A DNA stretch of 64,000 nucleotides from Proteus mirabilis ATCC 29906 (GCF_000160755.1 NZ_GG668578.1:517047-581046), one strand, 5' to 3'. Positions 43,953 to 53,442 are shown, counted from the first letter of the stretch. Made by a program: numbers and translations. The notes: generated from the letters alone by a model not told the origin.

Positions 43953-44201
43953 ATGGACAAGCGTTTTGTTCAGGCCCACAAAGAAGCCCTCTTGGCCTTA
44001 GTGCTTACTTTTATCTACTTATTGGGTTGGTTACTTACTGCCTATTTACCCGATAATACTGTGGGGCTAACCGGCCTACCGGTTTGGTTTGAGCTTTCAT
44101 GCCTATTTTTGCCTGTGCTATTTTTTTTACTGTGTTATCTGATGGTACGCTATTTTTTCAAAGATATGCCGTTAGGAGATGAGCATGACAATGCAAACTG
44201 A
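43953..44201 (+). CDS. yhdT: YhdT, small membrane protein of the panF operon
   Basis: 82-aa DUF997-type membrane protein with two transmembrane segments (LLALVLTFIYLLGWLLTAYL and LSCLFLPVLFFLLCYLMVRY). Always next to panF in enterics; role unknown, possibly assisting the symporter. ATG 43953 follows GGGAG; it overlaps panF. Confidence 0.92.
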   Translation: MDKRFVQAHKEALLALVLTFIYLLGWLLTAYLPDNTVGLTGLPVWFELSCLFLPVLFFLLCYLMVRYFFKDMPLGDEHDNAN

Positions 44202-45636
44202 GGTTATCGTGCCACTGGTTGGCTATCTCTTATTGGTCTTCCTATTATCCGCATACGCATATCGTAAACGTGAAAAAGGACAATTTCTTAACGAGTATTT
44301 TCTTGGTAACCGCTCTATGGGTGGATTTGTCCTTGCAATGACCATCACGGCAACCTATGTCAGTGCTAGCTCTTTTATTGGGGGACCAGGCGCGGCTTAC
44401 AAATACGGCATTGGCTGGGTACTTCTTTCGATGATCCAGCTCCCCGCTATTTGGCTCTCCCTCGGGGTACTAGGTAAAAAATTTGCTATTTTGGCGCGTC
44501 GTTATAACGCCGTCACCCTAAATGATATGCTCTATGCTCGCTACCAAAGTCGCTTTTTAGTCTGGTTTGCCAGCTTAAGTCTACTGGTAGCTTTTGTTGG
44601 TGCCATGACCGTACAATTTATTGGTGGTGCTCGCTTATTAGAAACCGCGGCGGGTATTCCCTATGAATTTGGTTTGCTGATATTTGGTATCTCAATCGCA
44701 TTATATACAGCGATTGGCGGATTTAGAGCCAGTGTATTAAATGATGCCTTACAAGGCCTTGTGATGTTATTGGGCACCTTTATTTTGCTTTTTGCCATTA
44801 TCTACAAGGCGGGTGGTTTAGATATTGCAATACAAAAACTAAATGCTATCGATCCTGCCCTTACCTCTCCTCATGGTGCTGACGGCATTTTAACTGGCCC
44901 CTTTATGGCGTCATTTTGGGTATTGGTCTGTTTTGGGGTTATCGGCCTTCCCCATACTGCAGTGCGCTGTATCTCTTATAAAGACAGCAAAGCCATGCAC
45001 AGAGGGATCATCATCGGCACCATCGTGATGGCGTTATTAATGTTTGGTATGCACTTTGCGGGCGCATTAGGTCGGGCAATCATTCCTGATCTCACCGTGC
45101 CAGATCAAGTTATTCCAACCTTAATGGTTGATGTATTACCGCCTTTTGCTGCCGGTATATTTTTAGCGGCACCGATGGCAGCCATCATGTCAACGATTAA
45201 CGCACAACTGCTACAATCATCAGCGACATTGGTCAAAGATCTCTATCTCAATCTCGCGCCTCATGCCATAAACAATGAAAAACGCATTGCGCGTTTATCT
45301 AGCCTATCTACTTTGATTTTAGGGATCTTATTGCTATTTGCTGCATGGAACCCGCCATCAATGATAATTTGGCTCAATTTACTTGCCTTTGGTGGACTAC
45401 AAGCGGTTTTCTTATGGCCTCTAGTACTTGGCCTTTACTGGAACAAAGCAAACCGTTATGGCGCGATTGCGGGCATGATAACCGGTGCCACACTCTATGC
45501 TACACTGGCAACATTTAATATCCAGATTGCTGGATTTCATCCTATTATTCCTGCGCTGTTATTGAGCTTAGTGGCCTTTCTTGTCGCAAATAGGTTTGGA
45601 GAACAAACCTTGCCTCAATCTGCTCCATTACAGTGA
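44185..45636 (+). CDS. panF: PanF, sodium/pantothenate symporter
   Basis: Sodium:solute symporter family permease importing pantothenate for coenzyme A. About 12-13 transmembrane segments with YFLGNRSMGGFVLAMTITAT, SSFIGGPGAAYKYG and PHTAVRCISYKDSKAMHRG. About 483 aa. Three in-frame ATGs (44179, 44185, 44191) exist: GGAG spacing favours 44185, while the E. coli start corresponds to 44191. Confidence 0.95.
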   Translation: MTMQTEVIVPLVGYLLLVFLLSAYAYRKREKGQFLNEYFLGNRSMGGFVLAMTITATYVSASSFIGGPGAAYKYGIGWVLLSMIQLPAIWLSLGVLGKKFAILARRYNAVTLNDMLYARYQSRFLVWFASLSLLVAFVGAMTVQFIGGARLLETAAGIPYEFGLLIFGISIALYTAIGGFRASVLNDALQGLVMLLGTFILLFAIIYKAGGLDIAIQKLNAIDPALTSPHGADGILTGPFMASFWVLVCFGVIGLPHTAVRCISYKDSKAMHRGIIIGTIVMALLMFGMHFAGALGRAIIPDLTVPDQVIPTLMVDVLPPFAAGIFLAAPMAAIMSTINAQLLQSSATLVKDLYLNLAPHAINNEKRIARLSSLSTLILGILLLFAAWNPPSMIIWLNLLAFGGLQAVFLWPLVLGLYWNKANRYGAIAGMITGATLYATLATFNIQIAGFHPIIPALLLSLVAFLVANRFGEQTLPQSAPLQ

Positions 45637-45660
45637 ACTTGTTTTTAAAAGAGATTAATT

Positions 45661-46542
45661 ATGCCTTGGATACAATTAAGACTAAATGCCACCTCAGAAA
45701 ACGCCGAAGCCATTGGTGATGAGTTGGTTGAAAGTGGCGCGGTATCAGTAACCTTTCAAGATAGCCACGATACCCCTATTTTTGAGCCATTACCGGGAGA
45801 AACTCGCCTCTGGGGTGATACCGATGTTATTGGCTTATATGATGCAGAAACCGATATGAGTATCATCGTGGCTATGTTAGAAAACACGGCGGTGCTGGGT
45901 AAAGGATTTGTACATAAAATCGAACAGTTAGAAGATAAAGATTGGGAGCGCGAATGGATGGATAACTTCCACCCTATGCGCTTTGGTGAACGTTTATGGA
46001 TTTGCCCAAGCTGGCGTGAAGTGCCTGATCCTAACGCTGTAAATGTCATGCTCGATCCAGGTCTGGCATTTGGTACTGGTACTCACCCAACCACCTCTTT
46101 ATGTCTACAATGGCTCGATGGTTTAGATCTCGCAGGTAAAACCGTTATCGACTTTGGTTGTGGCTCTGGTATTTTAGCCATTGCAGCATTAAAACTGGGG
46201 GCTGCGAAAGCGATAGGTATCGATATCGACCCACAAGCTATCCAAGCAAGTCGCGACAATGCGCAACGTAACGGTGTCGCTGATGCACTGACGCTATACC
46301 TTGCTAAAGACCAACCAGACAATCTCAGTGCCGATGTAGTGGTCGCCAATATCTTAGCTGGCCCATTACGTGAATTAGCACCTATTATCAGCACACTGCC
46401 ACGTCAAGGGGGTCATTTAGGTCTTTCCGGTGTTCTTGCCACACAAGCTGACAGTGTTGCACAAGCTTATCAAGAACAATTTACTTTAGATCCTGTGGCT
46501 GAAAAAGAAGAGTGGTGTCGTATTACCGGAGTGAAAAAATAA
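45661..46542 (+). CDS. prmA: PrmA, ribosomal protein L11 methyltransferase
   Basis: Trimethylates several amino groups of L11. N-terminal L11-recognition domain (residues 1-60), then the SAM-dependent methyltransferase with [18 protein letters not shown] (about 162-180) and the post-motif [10 protein letters not shown]. 293 aa as in E. coli. Last of yhdT-panF-prmA. Confidence 0.97.
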   Translation: MPWIQLRLNATSENAEAIGDELVESGAVSVTFQDSHDTPIFEPLPGETRLWGDTDVIGLYDAETDMSIIVAMLENTAVLGKGFVHKIEQLEDKDWEREWMDNFHPMRFGERLWICPSWREVPDPNAVNVMLDPGLAFGTGTHPTTSLCLQWLDGLDLAGKTVIDFGCGSGILAIAALKLGAAKAIGIDIDPQAIQASRDNAQRNGVADALTLYLAKDQPDNLSADVVVANILAGPLRELAPIISTLPRQGGHLGLSGVLATQADSVAQAYQEQFTLDPVAEKEEWCRITGVKK

Positions 46543-46604
46543 CATAGGTTAAATATTAAACAATTTGCGATAATATTAAACAGTTAAAGTTTCACTTAAT
46601 GATT

Positions 46605-46641
46605 ATTTATCAGGCATTAATCACAATTTTGCCTGATAAAT
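46605..46641 (+). terminator. Hairpin after prmA
   Basis: ATTTATCAGGCA and TGCCTGATAAAT form a 12-bp stem with a 13-base loop. There is no T-run after it. The rest of 46543-46795 is AT-rich with no gene. Confidence 0.6.
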
Positions 46642-46795
46642 ATCACCTTGTTGCTTGAGTTTGTTACTTCTCTATATTTAAATTTAAAATTTTAGAAAAA
46701 CAGTAACATTTTGTTTTTATTGACTAAATAATCTATTTATAAAAAATCAAGTATAAAAAAGTAACTTTTTTTCGCGATTTGGTTAAACTTTGTCC

Positions 46796-46824
46796 TTTCA
46801 TATCTGGTAAAAAATGCGTAATAT
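46796..46824 (+). promoter_or_regulatory. fis: dusB-fis promoter, growth-rate type
   Basis: TTTCAT -35, 17-bp spacer, TAATAT -10, followed by a GC-rich discriminator (ACGCGCCC). Spacing and sequence, including the downstream TTGCAGTCACAGT, closely match the E. coli fis promoter as I remember it. That promoter is under stringent and growth-phase control with Fis autorepression and CRP input. Confidence 0.8.
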
Positions 46825-46863
46825 ACGCGCCCTTGCAGTCACAGTTTGGCCCTCTTTTCATCT

Positions 46864-47835
46864 ATGCGAATCGGACAGTATCAGTTAAAAAATTGCCTCA
46901 TTGCAGCTCCAATGGCTGGCGTTACAGACCGACCTTTTCGGTCACTTTGCTATGACATGGGTGCGGGGATGACAGTTTCTGAAATGCTTTCTTCTAATCC
47001 TCAGGTTTGGAAGACAGACAAGTCTCGGTTACGGATGGTACATAGCGATGAATTGGGGATCCGCTCCGTACAAATTGCGGGAAGTGACCCTGTTGATATG
47101 GCTACAGCTGCGAAAATAAACGTAGAAGGTGGCGCTCAGATTATCGACATTAATATGGGTTGTCCGGCAAAAAAGGTGAATAAAAAGTTAGCAGGCTCGG
47201 CATTGCTGCGTTATCCGGATTTAGTCGCAGAGATCCTTTCTGCGGTGGTCAATGCGGTTGATGTACCTGTTACACTCAAGATCCGTACAGGATGGTCACC
47301 TGATGAACGAAACTGTGTAGAGATTGCCAAATTGGCTGAAGATTGTGGTATTGCGGCTCTCACCATTCATGGACGTACGCGCGAGTGTTTGTTCAAAGGT
47401 GAAGCTGAATACGACAGTATTCGGACAGTTAAGCAGAGTGTCTCTATTCCCATTATTGCGAATGGAGACATAACTGACCCGCTAAAAGCCAGAGCAGTGC
47501 TTGACTACACTGGAGCCGATGCTTTAATGATCGGTCGCGCTGCTCAGGGAAGACCCTGGATCTTTCGGGAAATCCAGCACTATCTGGACACAGGTGAACT
47601 GTTGCCTCCTCTGCCGATTGCAAAGGTGCAACAAATAATGCAAAAGCATGTGCGTGAATTGCACGACTTTTACGGTCAAGGCAAAGGAACTCGCATTGCA
47701 CGCAAGCATGTCTCTTGGTATCTCAAGGAACATGCCCCTGATGACCAGTTTCGGCGCTCCTTCAACGCCATAGAGGATGCCAGCGAACAGCTGGAGGCGT
47801 TGGAAGCATATTTCGAAAATTTTTTGCGTAAATAA
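46864..47835 (+). CDS. dusB: DusB, tRNA-dihydrouridine synthase
   Basis: FMN-dependent reductase making dihydrouridine in the tRNA D-loop (U17 in E. coli). [30 protein letters not shown], catalytic Cys in [21 protein letters not shown] and [16 protein letters not shown] 46864 matches homologues (323 aa); a TTG in frame at 46846 is an alternative. Cotranscribed with fis, which E. coli needs for strong fis expression. Confidence 0.96.
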   Translation: MRIGQYQLKNCLIAAPMAGVTDRPFRSLCYDMGAGMTVSEMLSSNPQVWKTDKSRLRMVHSDELGIRSVQIAGSDPVDMATAAKINVEGGAQIIDINMGCPAKKVNKKLAGSALLRYPDLVAEILSAVVNAVDVPVTLKIRTGWSPDERNCVEIAKLAEDCGIAALTIHGRTRECLFKGEAEYDSIRTVKQSVSIPIIANGDITDPLKARAVLDYTGADALMIGRAAQGRPWIFREIQHYLDTGELLPPLPIAKVQQIMQKHVRELHDFYGQGKGTRIARKHVSWYLKEHAPDDQFRRSFNAIEDASEQLEALEAYFENFLRK

Positions 47836-47855
47836 ATAAAAGAGCTGACAGAACT

Positions 47856-48152
47856 ATGTTCGAACAACGCGTAAATTCAGACGTACTAACCGTTGCCACT
47901 GTAAATTCACAAGATCAGGTAACCCAAAAACCTTTACGTGACTCAGTTAAACAAGCACTGAAGAACTATTTTGCTCAATTAAACGGTCAAGATGTTAATG
48001 ACTTATATGAGCTGGTATTGGCTGAAGTTGAACAGCCATTGTTGGACATGGTGATGCAATACACCCGTGGTAACCAAACACGTGCTGCGCAAATGATGGG
48101 CATTAACCGTGGCACACTGCGTAAGAAACTGAAAAAATACGGCATGAATTAA
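47856..48152 (+). CDS. fis: Fis, nucleoid-associated regulator
   Basis: 98-aa nucleoid protein controlling rRNA synthesis, recombination and growth-phase genes. N-terminal beta-hairpin arms, core helices, and the C-terminal helix-turn-helix [20 protein letters not shown]. The last codons lie inside the attachment repeat of the downstream element; the gene is intact because the repeat restores the 3' end. Confidence 0.98.
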   Translation: MFEQRVNSDVLTVATVNSQDQVTQKPLRDSVKQALKNYFAQLNGQDVNDLYELVLAEVEQPLLDMVMQYTRGNQTRAAQMMGINRGTLRKKLKKYGMN

Positions 48153-48193
48153 TAGAAGTCGTATAACACATTGAATTAAAAAGTCCTTTCCAT
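48133..48193. repeat. attL, left attachment repeat over the fis 3' end
   Basis: 61 bp matching 63940-64000 with three differences. The first 34 bp (48133-48166) are identical and include the last Fis codons and stop. Mismatches are at 48167, 48184 and 48190. The crossover presumably lies within the identical 34 bp. Confidence 0.9.
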
Positions 48194-48212
48194 TATTTGC
48201 TAAGGGCTTTTT
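48178..48212 (+). terminator. Terminator of dusB-fis, inside and just beyond attL
   Basis: AAAAAGTCCTT pairs with AAGGGCTTTTT (one G-T wobble). In this copy the T at 48184 weakens the stem; the attR copy has C, which would pair perfectly. The element therefore supplies its own version of the fis terminator. Confidence 0.75.
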
Positions 48213-48220
48213 GTTATTAT

Positions 48221-48241
48221 TACCCCACCGTGTACCCCACA
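48221..48241. repeat. 21-bp direct repeat, left copy; probable integrase arm site
   Basis: Contains TACCCCAC twice, 12 bp apart. The identical 21 bp recur at 63796-63816 just inside the right end. Paired short repeats at both ends of an integrated element are typical of arm-type integrase-binding sites. Confidence 0.7.
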
Positions 48242-48475
48242 TTAAAGCTCACAGCATCTATTAACAATAATTAGCTCCAGTACATACATATAAGTATTTA
48301 GTTATAAAAGGCATGATCAAAATGGTGATACCTGTTTCGCCAAACTGATTGCTTAATGTGAAGAGGGAAAGATAGATAAACTACAAAACTTTCGTAGTTT
48401 AAATTATGTACAAATAAACTCTATTATCCTGCGATTTGTTCACTACCCCCCTATAAATCTTTTTGAAGCCCTCAA

Positions 48476-48568
48476 CTGTGCACCCTATGCACCATTAACT
48501 TAATCCATTGATATTAAATAATAAATAAGGGTGAACACGGTGTGCACCAACTGTGCATACTGTGCACC
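48476..48568. repeat. Iteron cluster A around an AT-rich core (crr-like)
   Basis: Nine-mers of the form GGTGCACAG in inverse orientation at 48476-48484, 48485-48493, 48540-48548, 48551-48559 and 48560-48568, plus direct GGTGAACAC at 48530-48538. An AT-rich stretch (48494-48528) lies between. The motif matches the P4 alpha-protein iteron GGTGAACA as I recall it. Cluster B next to the primase gene has the same layout. Inferred to be a cis-acting replication region. Confidence 0.72.
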
Positions 48569-48868
48569 TTTTTGCTGATAATTTACTCTTTTGGCGATTT
48601 ACACTAGGTGGGCGACGCCTTGATATTAAGGCGTCCTAATCGAGGTGAGTGTGTTTAACGTTCTAACCTATTGATAATTTCACAAATATGTTTTTCTCAA
48701 TAACTCGGGGACAATTTTGTCCTCTGGAAGACCAAAGCACTAATAAATGCTTTGGCTCAGATTTAAGCTGTGGTGTGACTGTAAAGGTATTGCGATTTCC
48801 ACCATACCTATACTATGGTGATTTCCACCATGGTTGATAACGAAAATTTGCAACTAACAATAAGTCAG
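48569..48868. other. Gene-free left end of the element, past terL
   Basis: No ORF. Contains the hairpins GACGCCTT/AAGGCGTC (48614-48635) and CCAAAGCA/TGCTTTGG (48732-48755), either of which may stop the terL transcript although T-runs are absent. A 12-bp direct repeat GATTTCCACCAT lies at 48794-48805 and 48820-48831. The stretch 48242-48475 also has no gene, only an 8-bp inverted repeat (48378-48402). Confidence 0.5.
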
Positions 48869-50530
48869 CTACACCCCATCAAATGAGGCTAAACGTTCTT
48901 TTTGCTCCCCCGTTAAGTTGAAAGCAAAGTCTTCATGCTCAATTTGCCATGTACCAAAGCTCATAAGGAAAGCAATAGCAGGGTCAATTTTGTTGGCTGA
49001 TTTCTTTTTATTGGGCTTGATATTCGCGTTTGCGTCCGTTTCCATGACGACATTAGCCATCGCCCACGCAAGCACCGGATCGCCATTGTGACGAATGATT
49101 TTACGATTAACAAATACCTCGGCTGATTTCGCCACAGGGCTAAACTTCATGTAAGTTTGAGGGAATGGCTCAACATCTAACCCCGCACCTTGTAGCTGTG
49201 TCCTTAAATGGGTAGCGTTCCATGTATCAAATCCTGTCAATTTGATATTAAATTGTTGGCTGTCTCTAAGCACATCATCACGAATGCGATCATAATCAAT
49301 ACAATCGCCTGGTGTGGTTCGGAGCCAACCTGATTTAACCCATTGACGGTAAATCGCCCTGTTCTTATTGGCGGGGTTCTGTAACTGCGCTTCGGGGATA
49401 TAGTGGCGAGTCAATAACAACAATTCATTATCGACAGGAAAGGTATAGCAGACACTGGTGATATCCCCCGTAGAGGATAGGTCCATTCCTGCATAACACG
49501 CTAAGCCTTTAAGGTCAGTTTCGGTATAGTCCATTTCACACGCTAACCATGCGCCCTCACCCATCCAAGGCGTTTCCCCCTGACACCAAATATTAAAGCG
49601 TTTAGTTAACATTTCCGTCCATTGTGAGGGAATGCCTCGTGCCTTTTGTATTGTGTCATACAAAGCATCACCATCAACTGACACATTAAGATTGGGATTC
49701 GCCTTTATCCACAAGCGTTCATCGTCAATTTCTTTTTCGTCGTCGAGTTCATAAATCAAAGCAAATAACGATTCATTTTGTTCTTCACCGGCGAGAATTT
49801 GACAACAATAATCATAATGTTGTTTACAGGCTGAAATGACATTGCTGCCTGACGTTGTGATCGCAAATAAAATGCCCTCAGGACGTGCCCCCATCCCTAA
49901 CTCAAGGGCAGAATAAACCGCATTATCAGGGTGTAAGTGATATTCATCTACAATCGCTAAACTGGGATTGGTTCCCTCAATAGTGGCGGCTTTAGCGGCA
50001 AGAGGTTTCAATAAGCTATTACGTTTCGGATTAATGACTTTATGTTGCTGTATGGCCACCCGTTTTTTAAGCGGTTTAGACAGCACACACATTTGACGGG
50101 CATCATCAAAGACAATACGCGCCTGATCTCGGCTCACTGCAGCGGTATAAATATCTTGTTGCCCGTTTTCCATCACCAAGAACCAATTAGCCAGTATTGC
50201 CGCAACGGTGGATTTTGCATTTTTGCGGGGAACCTGAATATAAGCACTGCGGTATTTTCTTCGCCCCGTTGAGATCACCTTGAAACCAAGGAGATTCGCA
50301 AAGGCAAATTGTTGCCACGGCTCAAGCTCTATCGGCTTACCTCGCAAGTGCCCTTTAACATGCGGGCAAACACGAGAGAACCCGATAAAACGCTCTACGA
50401 CCTCATTATCAAAGGTATAAAGCGGATTATTTAAGTCATTATAGTAACGTTCAACCGCTTGCTTTAACCGCTGACAGGCGGGGATTTTACCTGTTTTAAT
50501 ATCGCTTGCGTACTGCTCCCATGCGTTCAT
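48869..50530 (-). CDS. Terminase large subunit (HK97-type)
   Basis: Packaging motor and nuclease, 553 aa. ATPase Walker A-like VPRKNAKST (100-108) and Walker B LAIVDEYH (191-198); the C-terminal RNase H-like nuclease begins near YAGMDLSSTGDITS with its metal-binding Asp. Start overlaps the terS stop by 4 bp. Last gene of the head module. Having its own TerL separates this element from PICIs that only redirect helper packaging with a TerS. Confidence 0.93.
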   Translation of the reverse strand: MNAWEQYASDIKTGKIPACQRLKQAVERYYNDLNNPLYTFDNEVVERFIGFSRVCPHVKGHLRGKPIELEPWQQFAFANLLGFKVISTGRRKYRSAYIQVPRKNAKSTVAAILANWFLVMENGQQDIYTAAVSRDQARIVFDDARQMCVLSKPLKKRVAIQQHKVINPKRNSLLKPLAAKAATIEGTNPSLAIVDEYHLHPDNAVYSALELGMGARPEGILFAITTSGSNVISACKQHYDYCCQILAGEEQNESLFALIYELDDEKEIDDERLWIKANPNLNVSVDGDALYDTIQKARGIPSQWTEMLTKRFNIWCQGETPWMGEGAWLACEMDYTETDLKGLACYAGMDLSSTGDITSVCYTFPVDNELLLLTRHYIPEAQLQNPANKNRAIYRQWVKSGWLRTTPGDCIDYDRIRDDVLRDSQQFNIKLTGFDTWNATHLRTQLQGAGLDVEPFPQTYMKFSPVAKSAEVFVNRKIIRHNGDPVLAWAMANVVMETDANANIKPNKKKSANKIDPAIAFLMSFGTWQIEHEDFAFNLTGEQKERLASFDGV

Positions 50531-50880
50531 AGGCGATCTAATTCGTCCTCTTCCTCGGTTTCAATTGGATTTTTACGACGAGAAACGGGATCGAACCCCA
50601 GCAAGGAAGACATTTTAATCATGATTTTTTCAGCATCAGCCTTGGCACTCAATGAGGGATTACGGCTCTCACTGCCTTGACTATTGATAATGCTAAACCC
50701 TCGATTATCTAAGTCTTCAACCGCTTTACGGTACATCGCATAATTGACGCAATACAATTCTAAATTGTTCCAATCGGCTAACGTCAGATCGTCACGTTCT
50801 GCCAATATTTTGGCTTTTGTTTTCCACTCTTTCGTCGCTATCTCATTAAGATAAACGGGGGGTTTAGGTGCTCTTGCCAT
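50527..50880 (-). CDS. Terminase small subunit (P27 family)
   Basis: DNA-recognition subunit of the packaging machine, 117 aa. N-terminal PPVYLNEIATKEWKTKAKIL and LTLADWNNLELYC followed by NPSLSAKADAEKIMIKMSSLLG fit P27-type TerS. Presumably recognises the cos site of this element. Coupled to terL. Confidence 0.88.
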   Translation of the reverse strand: MARAPKPPVYLNEIATKEWKTKAKILAERDDLTLADWNNLELYCVNYAMYRKAVEDLDNRGFSIINSQGSESRNPSLSAKADAEKIMIKMSSLLGFDPVSRRKNPIETEEEDELDRL

Positions 50881-51008
50881 AACTATTTCTATTTCCTAGT
50901 AAATTATTTTCAAAAAAATTACCGTGCGTAAAAATTCGAGGAGGGGGGCGGTTCCTGAGACGAGGCCGTTTGTCATTTTTGATACCCCTACCCTTTCTAT
51001 ATGTTTCT
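50881..51008. other. G-rich intergenic segment, candidate cos region
   Basis: About 130 bp with no ORF between the small ORF and terS. It contains an unusual G-tract, GAGGAGGGGGGCGG, at 50938-50951, in otherwise AT-rich DNA. In HNH-containing, cos-type phages the cohesive-end site commonly lies beside hnh and terS; this is the best placed segment, but nothing proves it. Confidence 0.35.
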
Positions 51009-51161
51009 CTAACGATTTCTGAAACATTCCATTAGCTCCCTATCACGTTGAGTATTGCGCCCTGTAATGGGCTTTGTAGGCGTTTTTAATTGTCGTTGTC
51101 TATACGGTTCACTGTGCTTTAAGAGTCCTTTAACCAACTGATTTATTTCATTTTCACGCAT
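51009..51161 (-). CDS. Small basic protein between hnh and terS
   Basis: A 50-aa ORF (starts MRENEINQLVKGLLKHSEPY, ends ECFRNR), strongly basic. Its ATG overlaps the HNH stop codon (ATGCGTGA), so it would be translated by coupling. No family recognised. The overlap and the same strand argue for a real gene; short length leaves doubt. Confidence 0.5.
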   Translation of the reverse strand: MRENEINQLVKGLLKHSEPYRQRQLKTPTKPITGRNTQRDRELMECFRNR

Positions 51162-51600
51162 TACGGTTATACTCATCTCGCCAATCATTATTCCGTGTTG
51201 CTTTTGCCTCTAACTCTCGATACTCCCCATTTTTACGCTTTTGCTTAGTGAGTGGATCATGCTTAAAGGTTTTGGTGTTATGACAACTGTGACATAACGC
51301 TTGATGGTTAAAATCCACCCAAAACAATACGTCACTATCACCGTTAATAGGAATAATGTGGTCAACAATGGTTGCAGGGGTGTATATCCCTTTATTGAGG
51401 CAATGCACACATAACGGATTTAACTTGAGATACTGTAAACGGTACTTGCCCCACTGATTGCTATAACCTCGTTCGGTTCGTGTCCCTCGCTGGCTATCCT
51501 GTTGTCGTCTGGCTTCTTGTTTATGTTCTTCACACCGTCCAGACTTCACCCGCTTATTACAGCCTTGATAACTACAACGCTTTAGGGGTTGCCATGGCAT
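51154..51600 (-). CDS. HNH endonuclease of the packaging module
   Basis: 148 aa. HNH core with VDHIIPI (Asp80-His81) and FNHQALCHSCHNTKT; four Cys (64, 67, 103, 106) form a zinc knuckle. An N-terminal cysteine-rich segment (KRCSYQGCNKRVKSGRCEEH) may bind a second zinc. HNH proteins beside terminase genes assist specific cos cleavage in HK97-type phages. Confidence 0.92.
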   Translation of the reverse strand: MPWQPLKRCSYQGCNKRVKSGRCEEHKQEARRQQDSQRGTRTERGYSNQWGKYRLQYLKLNPLCVHCLNKGIYTPATIVDHIIPINGDSDVLFWVDFNHQALCHSCHNTKTFKHDPLTKQKRKNGEYRELEAKATRNNDWRDEYNRNA

Positions 51601-51897
51601 CTAGTACACTCCCACATCTCGATAGGTTGACCACAGAGAATGAATAGTCAGCGGAACTTCTTTTAATCCATCACTGCCTATCATCTCTCGGTTCTCATAA
51701 AGCAAACTGATATACATTAAACAGCCCACCTTGATCGCAGGAGTGAACGACAACCCATCATCAAATCGTTTACCGATATGTTGTTGGCAAACTTCTAATG
51801 CGGCATCAATATAGATAGCTAATATGGCATCGTCATAATCATCATCAATACGGCAATGCAACTTCACTTCATCAAGACTGATATTAGGTTTAGTCAC
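51601..51897 (-). CDS. Head-tail connector (HK97 gp6-like)
   Basis: 98-aa helical adaptor that forms a ring below the portal. NISLDEVKLHCRIDDDYDDAI and YIDAALEVCQQHIGKRF are typical of the gp6/DNA-packaging connector family. Overlaps its neighbour upstream by 8 bp. Confidence 0.87.
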   Translation of the reverse strand: MTKPNISLDEVKLHCRIDDDYDDAILAIYIDAALEVCQQHIGKRFDDGLSFTPAIKVGCLMYISLLYENREMIGSDGLKEVPLTIHSLWSTYRDVGVY

Positions 51898-52225
51898 GCT
51901 CTACGCCCTCACAAATAATTTCCATTCTGCCCTTGGCTTTATCCGCCACAATACTTTTAATATCCCAATGATTGCCGTCCGTGCCGGCGTAGCTAAACAT
52001 CAATCGATCTGCCGTGGTGATATCAGGAAAATAACGTAACCAAACTCTCACTGTGGTTTCACTCTGTGTTTGCTGACTGCTAAAATACTCGCGCCCTCGG
52101 ATCCCTTTTACCTCAGCCCAAACTTTCGCAATATCGAACCACATCACCTCATTACCACTAAGCGCATCCGGTTTAAGCTTTGAGCGCTGAATAGTTACCC
52201 GTTGATTCATGCGCCCCGCTTTCAT
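51890..52225 (-). CDS. Head-tail adaptor (head closure)
   Basis: 111-aa SPP1 gp16-like joining protein: MNQRVTIQRS, IAKVWAEVKGIRGREYF and WDIKSIVADKAKGRMEIIC follow the family pattern. Its ATG overlaps the portal stop (ATGA); an in-frame ATG at 52210 (MNQRVTI) is a second candidate. This is the last head-proximal piece, the surface a helper tail would have to fit. Confidence 0.85.
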   Translation of the reverse strand: MKAGRMNQRVTIQRSKLKPDALSGNEVMWFDIAKVWAEVKGIRGREYFSSQQTQSETTVRVWLRYFPDITTADRLMFSYAGTDGNHWDIKSIVADKAKGRMEIICEGVERD

Positions 52226-53442
52226 TCATCCACCTTGTCAGACTCTTTTTTAACTTCAACGGTCTGTTTCCATGCCTGACTAAATTCATCACCACCTTCA
52301 CGAGGAGGCAATCCCTCACGCTCACGGGCTTCATTCGGACACATGACTCCCGACTTAATCGCGGTTTCATAACTGCGGAAACGCTCCGTAGGATTAGCGC
52401 GGAGTAAATCTGCCGTATCAAATTCCACTTGATAGCGAATATTCGGTGTAGGTGAAGTCAATAACAGCGCTGATTTAATTTGTTGCTCAAAGTTGGCTAA
52501 CCATGGGCGCATAGTGATGGTCAGTAAGGCACGACTTGCCTCACTAAAGTTACTGTAAGTACTGTTGGAATATTCTTGTAAAAAGATAGGGCTAATGTTG
52601 AACATACGGGCAATATCTTCAATGGTAAAACGCCTTGAGGCTAACCACTCCGCATCTTGGTTACTCATGCCTAATTGTTCATATTCCATGCCCCCCTCAA
52701 GAATGGGGGTTTTCCCTGCATTACGTGCCCCTTTGTAGCGTTCTAGGGCTTCTAATGCCTTAGTTCCTTTGAGGCTATCGAGCCATTCACCCGATTTAAT
52801 AATGCCAGATGCCATCATGCCGTCTTTCATGATACTCGCGCCGTGTCGTTGTTGAGCTAATCCTAAGCCCAATGTTTCACGGCAAATCGTGACGGGTGAG
52901 CGACCTAAAAAACCGTCATCGGTCGCATAACGTAAATGCAAGATTTCTTCTTGTAGGTAGGTTTTCACCTTACCGCTATACGTTTCAGTCACGGTATAAC
53001 TGTATCGCTGATCCCCAAGTCGATTAATCACCACCGCACTAGGGGGATAAGGATGTATTGATTTAGGCTGTCCATCTTTGCCCCACGTAATCACCGCATA
53101 GGCGTTACCATTGAGCAAACAATGACGCATTAAAGTGCGCTTAAATTGAAAAGCGGTCTGACAGTCATTCGGTTTTTCATTGAGAAGATAATCAACAGGA
53201 TGATCACTTAACCACTCTCTTGATTCTCGCCCTTTATCATTGTGTACCCGATACAGAAAACAGGGCATGGAGGCAATAGCTTCACTAATGACCGTCACCG
53301 CATTCATCACGGCAGGTAAGCCCTCCGCTGTTGATGAGCTAACGTGTTCCCCTGAGTTTGTGTTAGATATCCCCGCCAGAGAAAGAAACTCATCAATACT
53401 TAGACTGCGGGATTCGGAGGCTTTACGTTTGAATGGCCACAT
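52222..53442 (-). CDS. Portal protein (HK97 family)
   Basis: 406-aa dodecameric portal at the packaging vertex. PAVMNAVTVISEAIASMPC, HPVDYLLNEKPNDCQTAFQF and MFNISPIFLQEYSNSTYSNF are characteristic. The C-terminal part holds the mixed-charge tail ending KKESDKVDE. Overlaps the protease gene by 1 bp. Confidence 0.93.
   Translation of the reverse strand: MWPFKRKASESRSLSIDEFLSLAGISNTNSGEHVSSSTAEGLPAVMNAVTVISEAIASMPCFLYRVHNDKGRESREWLSDHPVDYLLNEKPNDCQTAFQFKRTLMRHCLLNGNAYAVITWGKDGQPKSIHPYPPSAVVINRLGDQRYSYTVTETYSGKVKTYLQEEILHLRYATDDGFLGRSPVTICRETLGLGLAQQRHGASIMKDGMMASGIIKSGEWLDSLKGTKALEALERYKGARNAGKTPILEGGMEYEQLGMSNQDAEWLASRRFTIEDIARMFNISPIFLQEYSNSTYSNFSEASRALLTITMRPWLANFEQQIKSALLLTSPTPNIRYQVEFDTADLLRANPTERFRSYETAIKSGVMCPNEAREREGLPPREGGDEFSQAWKQTVEVKKESDKVDE

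Noticed and set aside
48476-48568. CRISPR-like repeat array
   Set aside because: Units are only 9 bp, in both orientations and partly abutting, with no equal-length spacers; iterons explain them.
48794-48831. Paired GATTTCCACCAT repeats as a second attachment or packaging site
   Set aside because: Only two short copies, no matching copy at the other end, and no relation to the att core; nothing supports a specific role.
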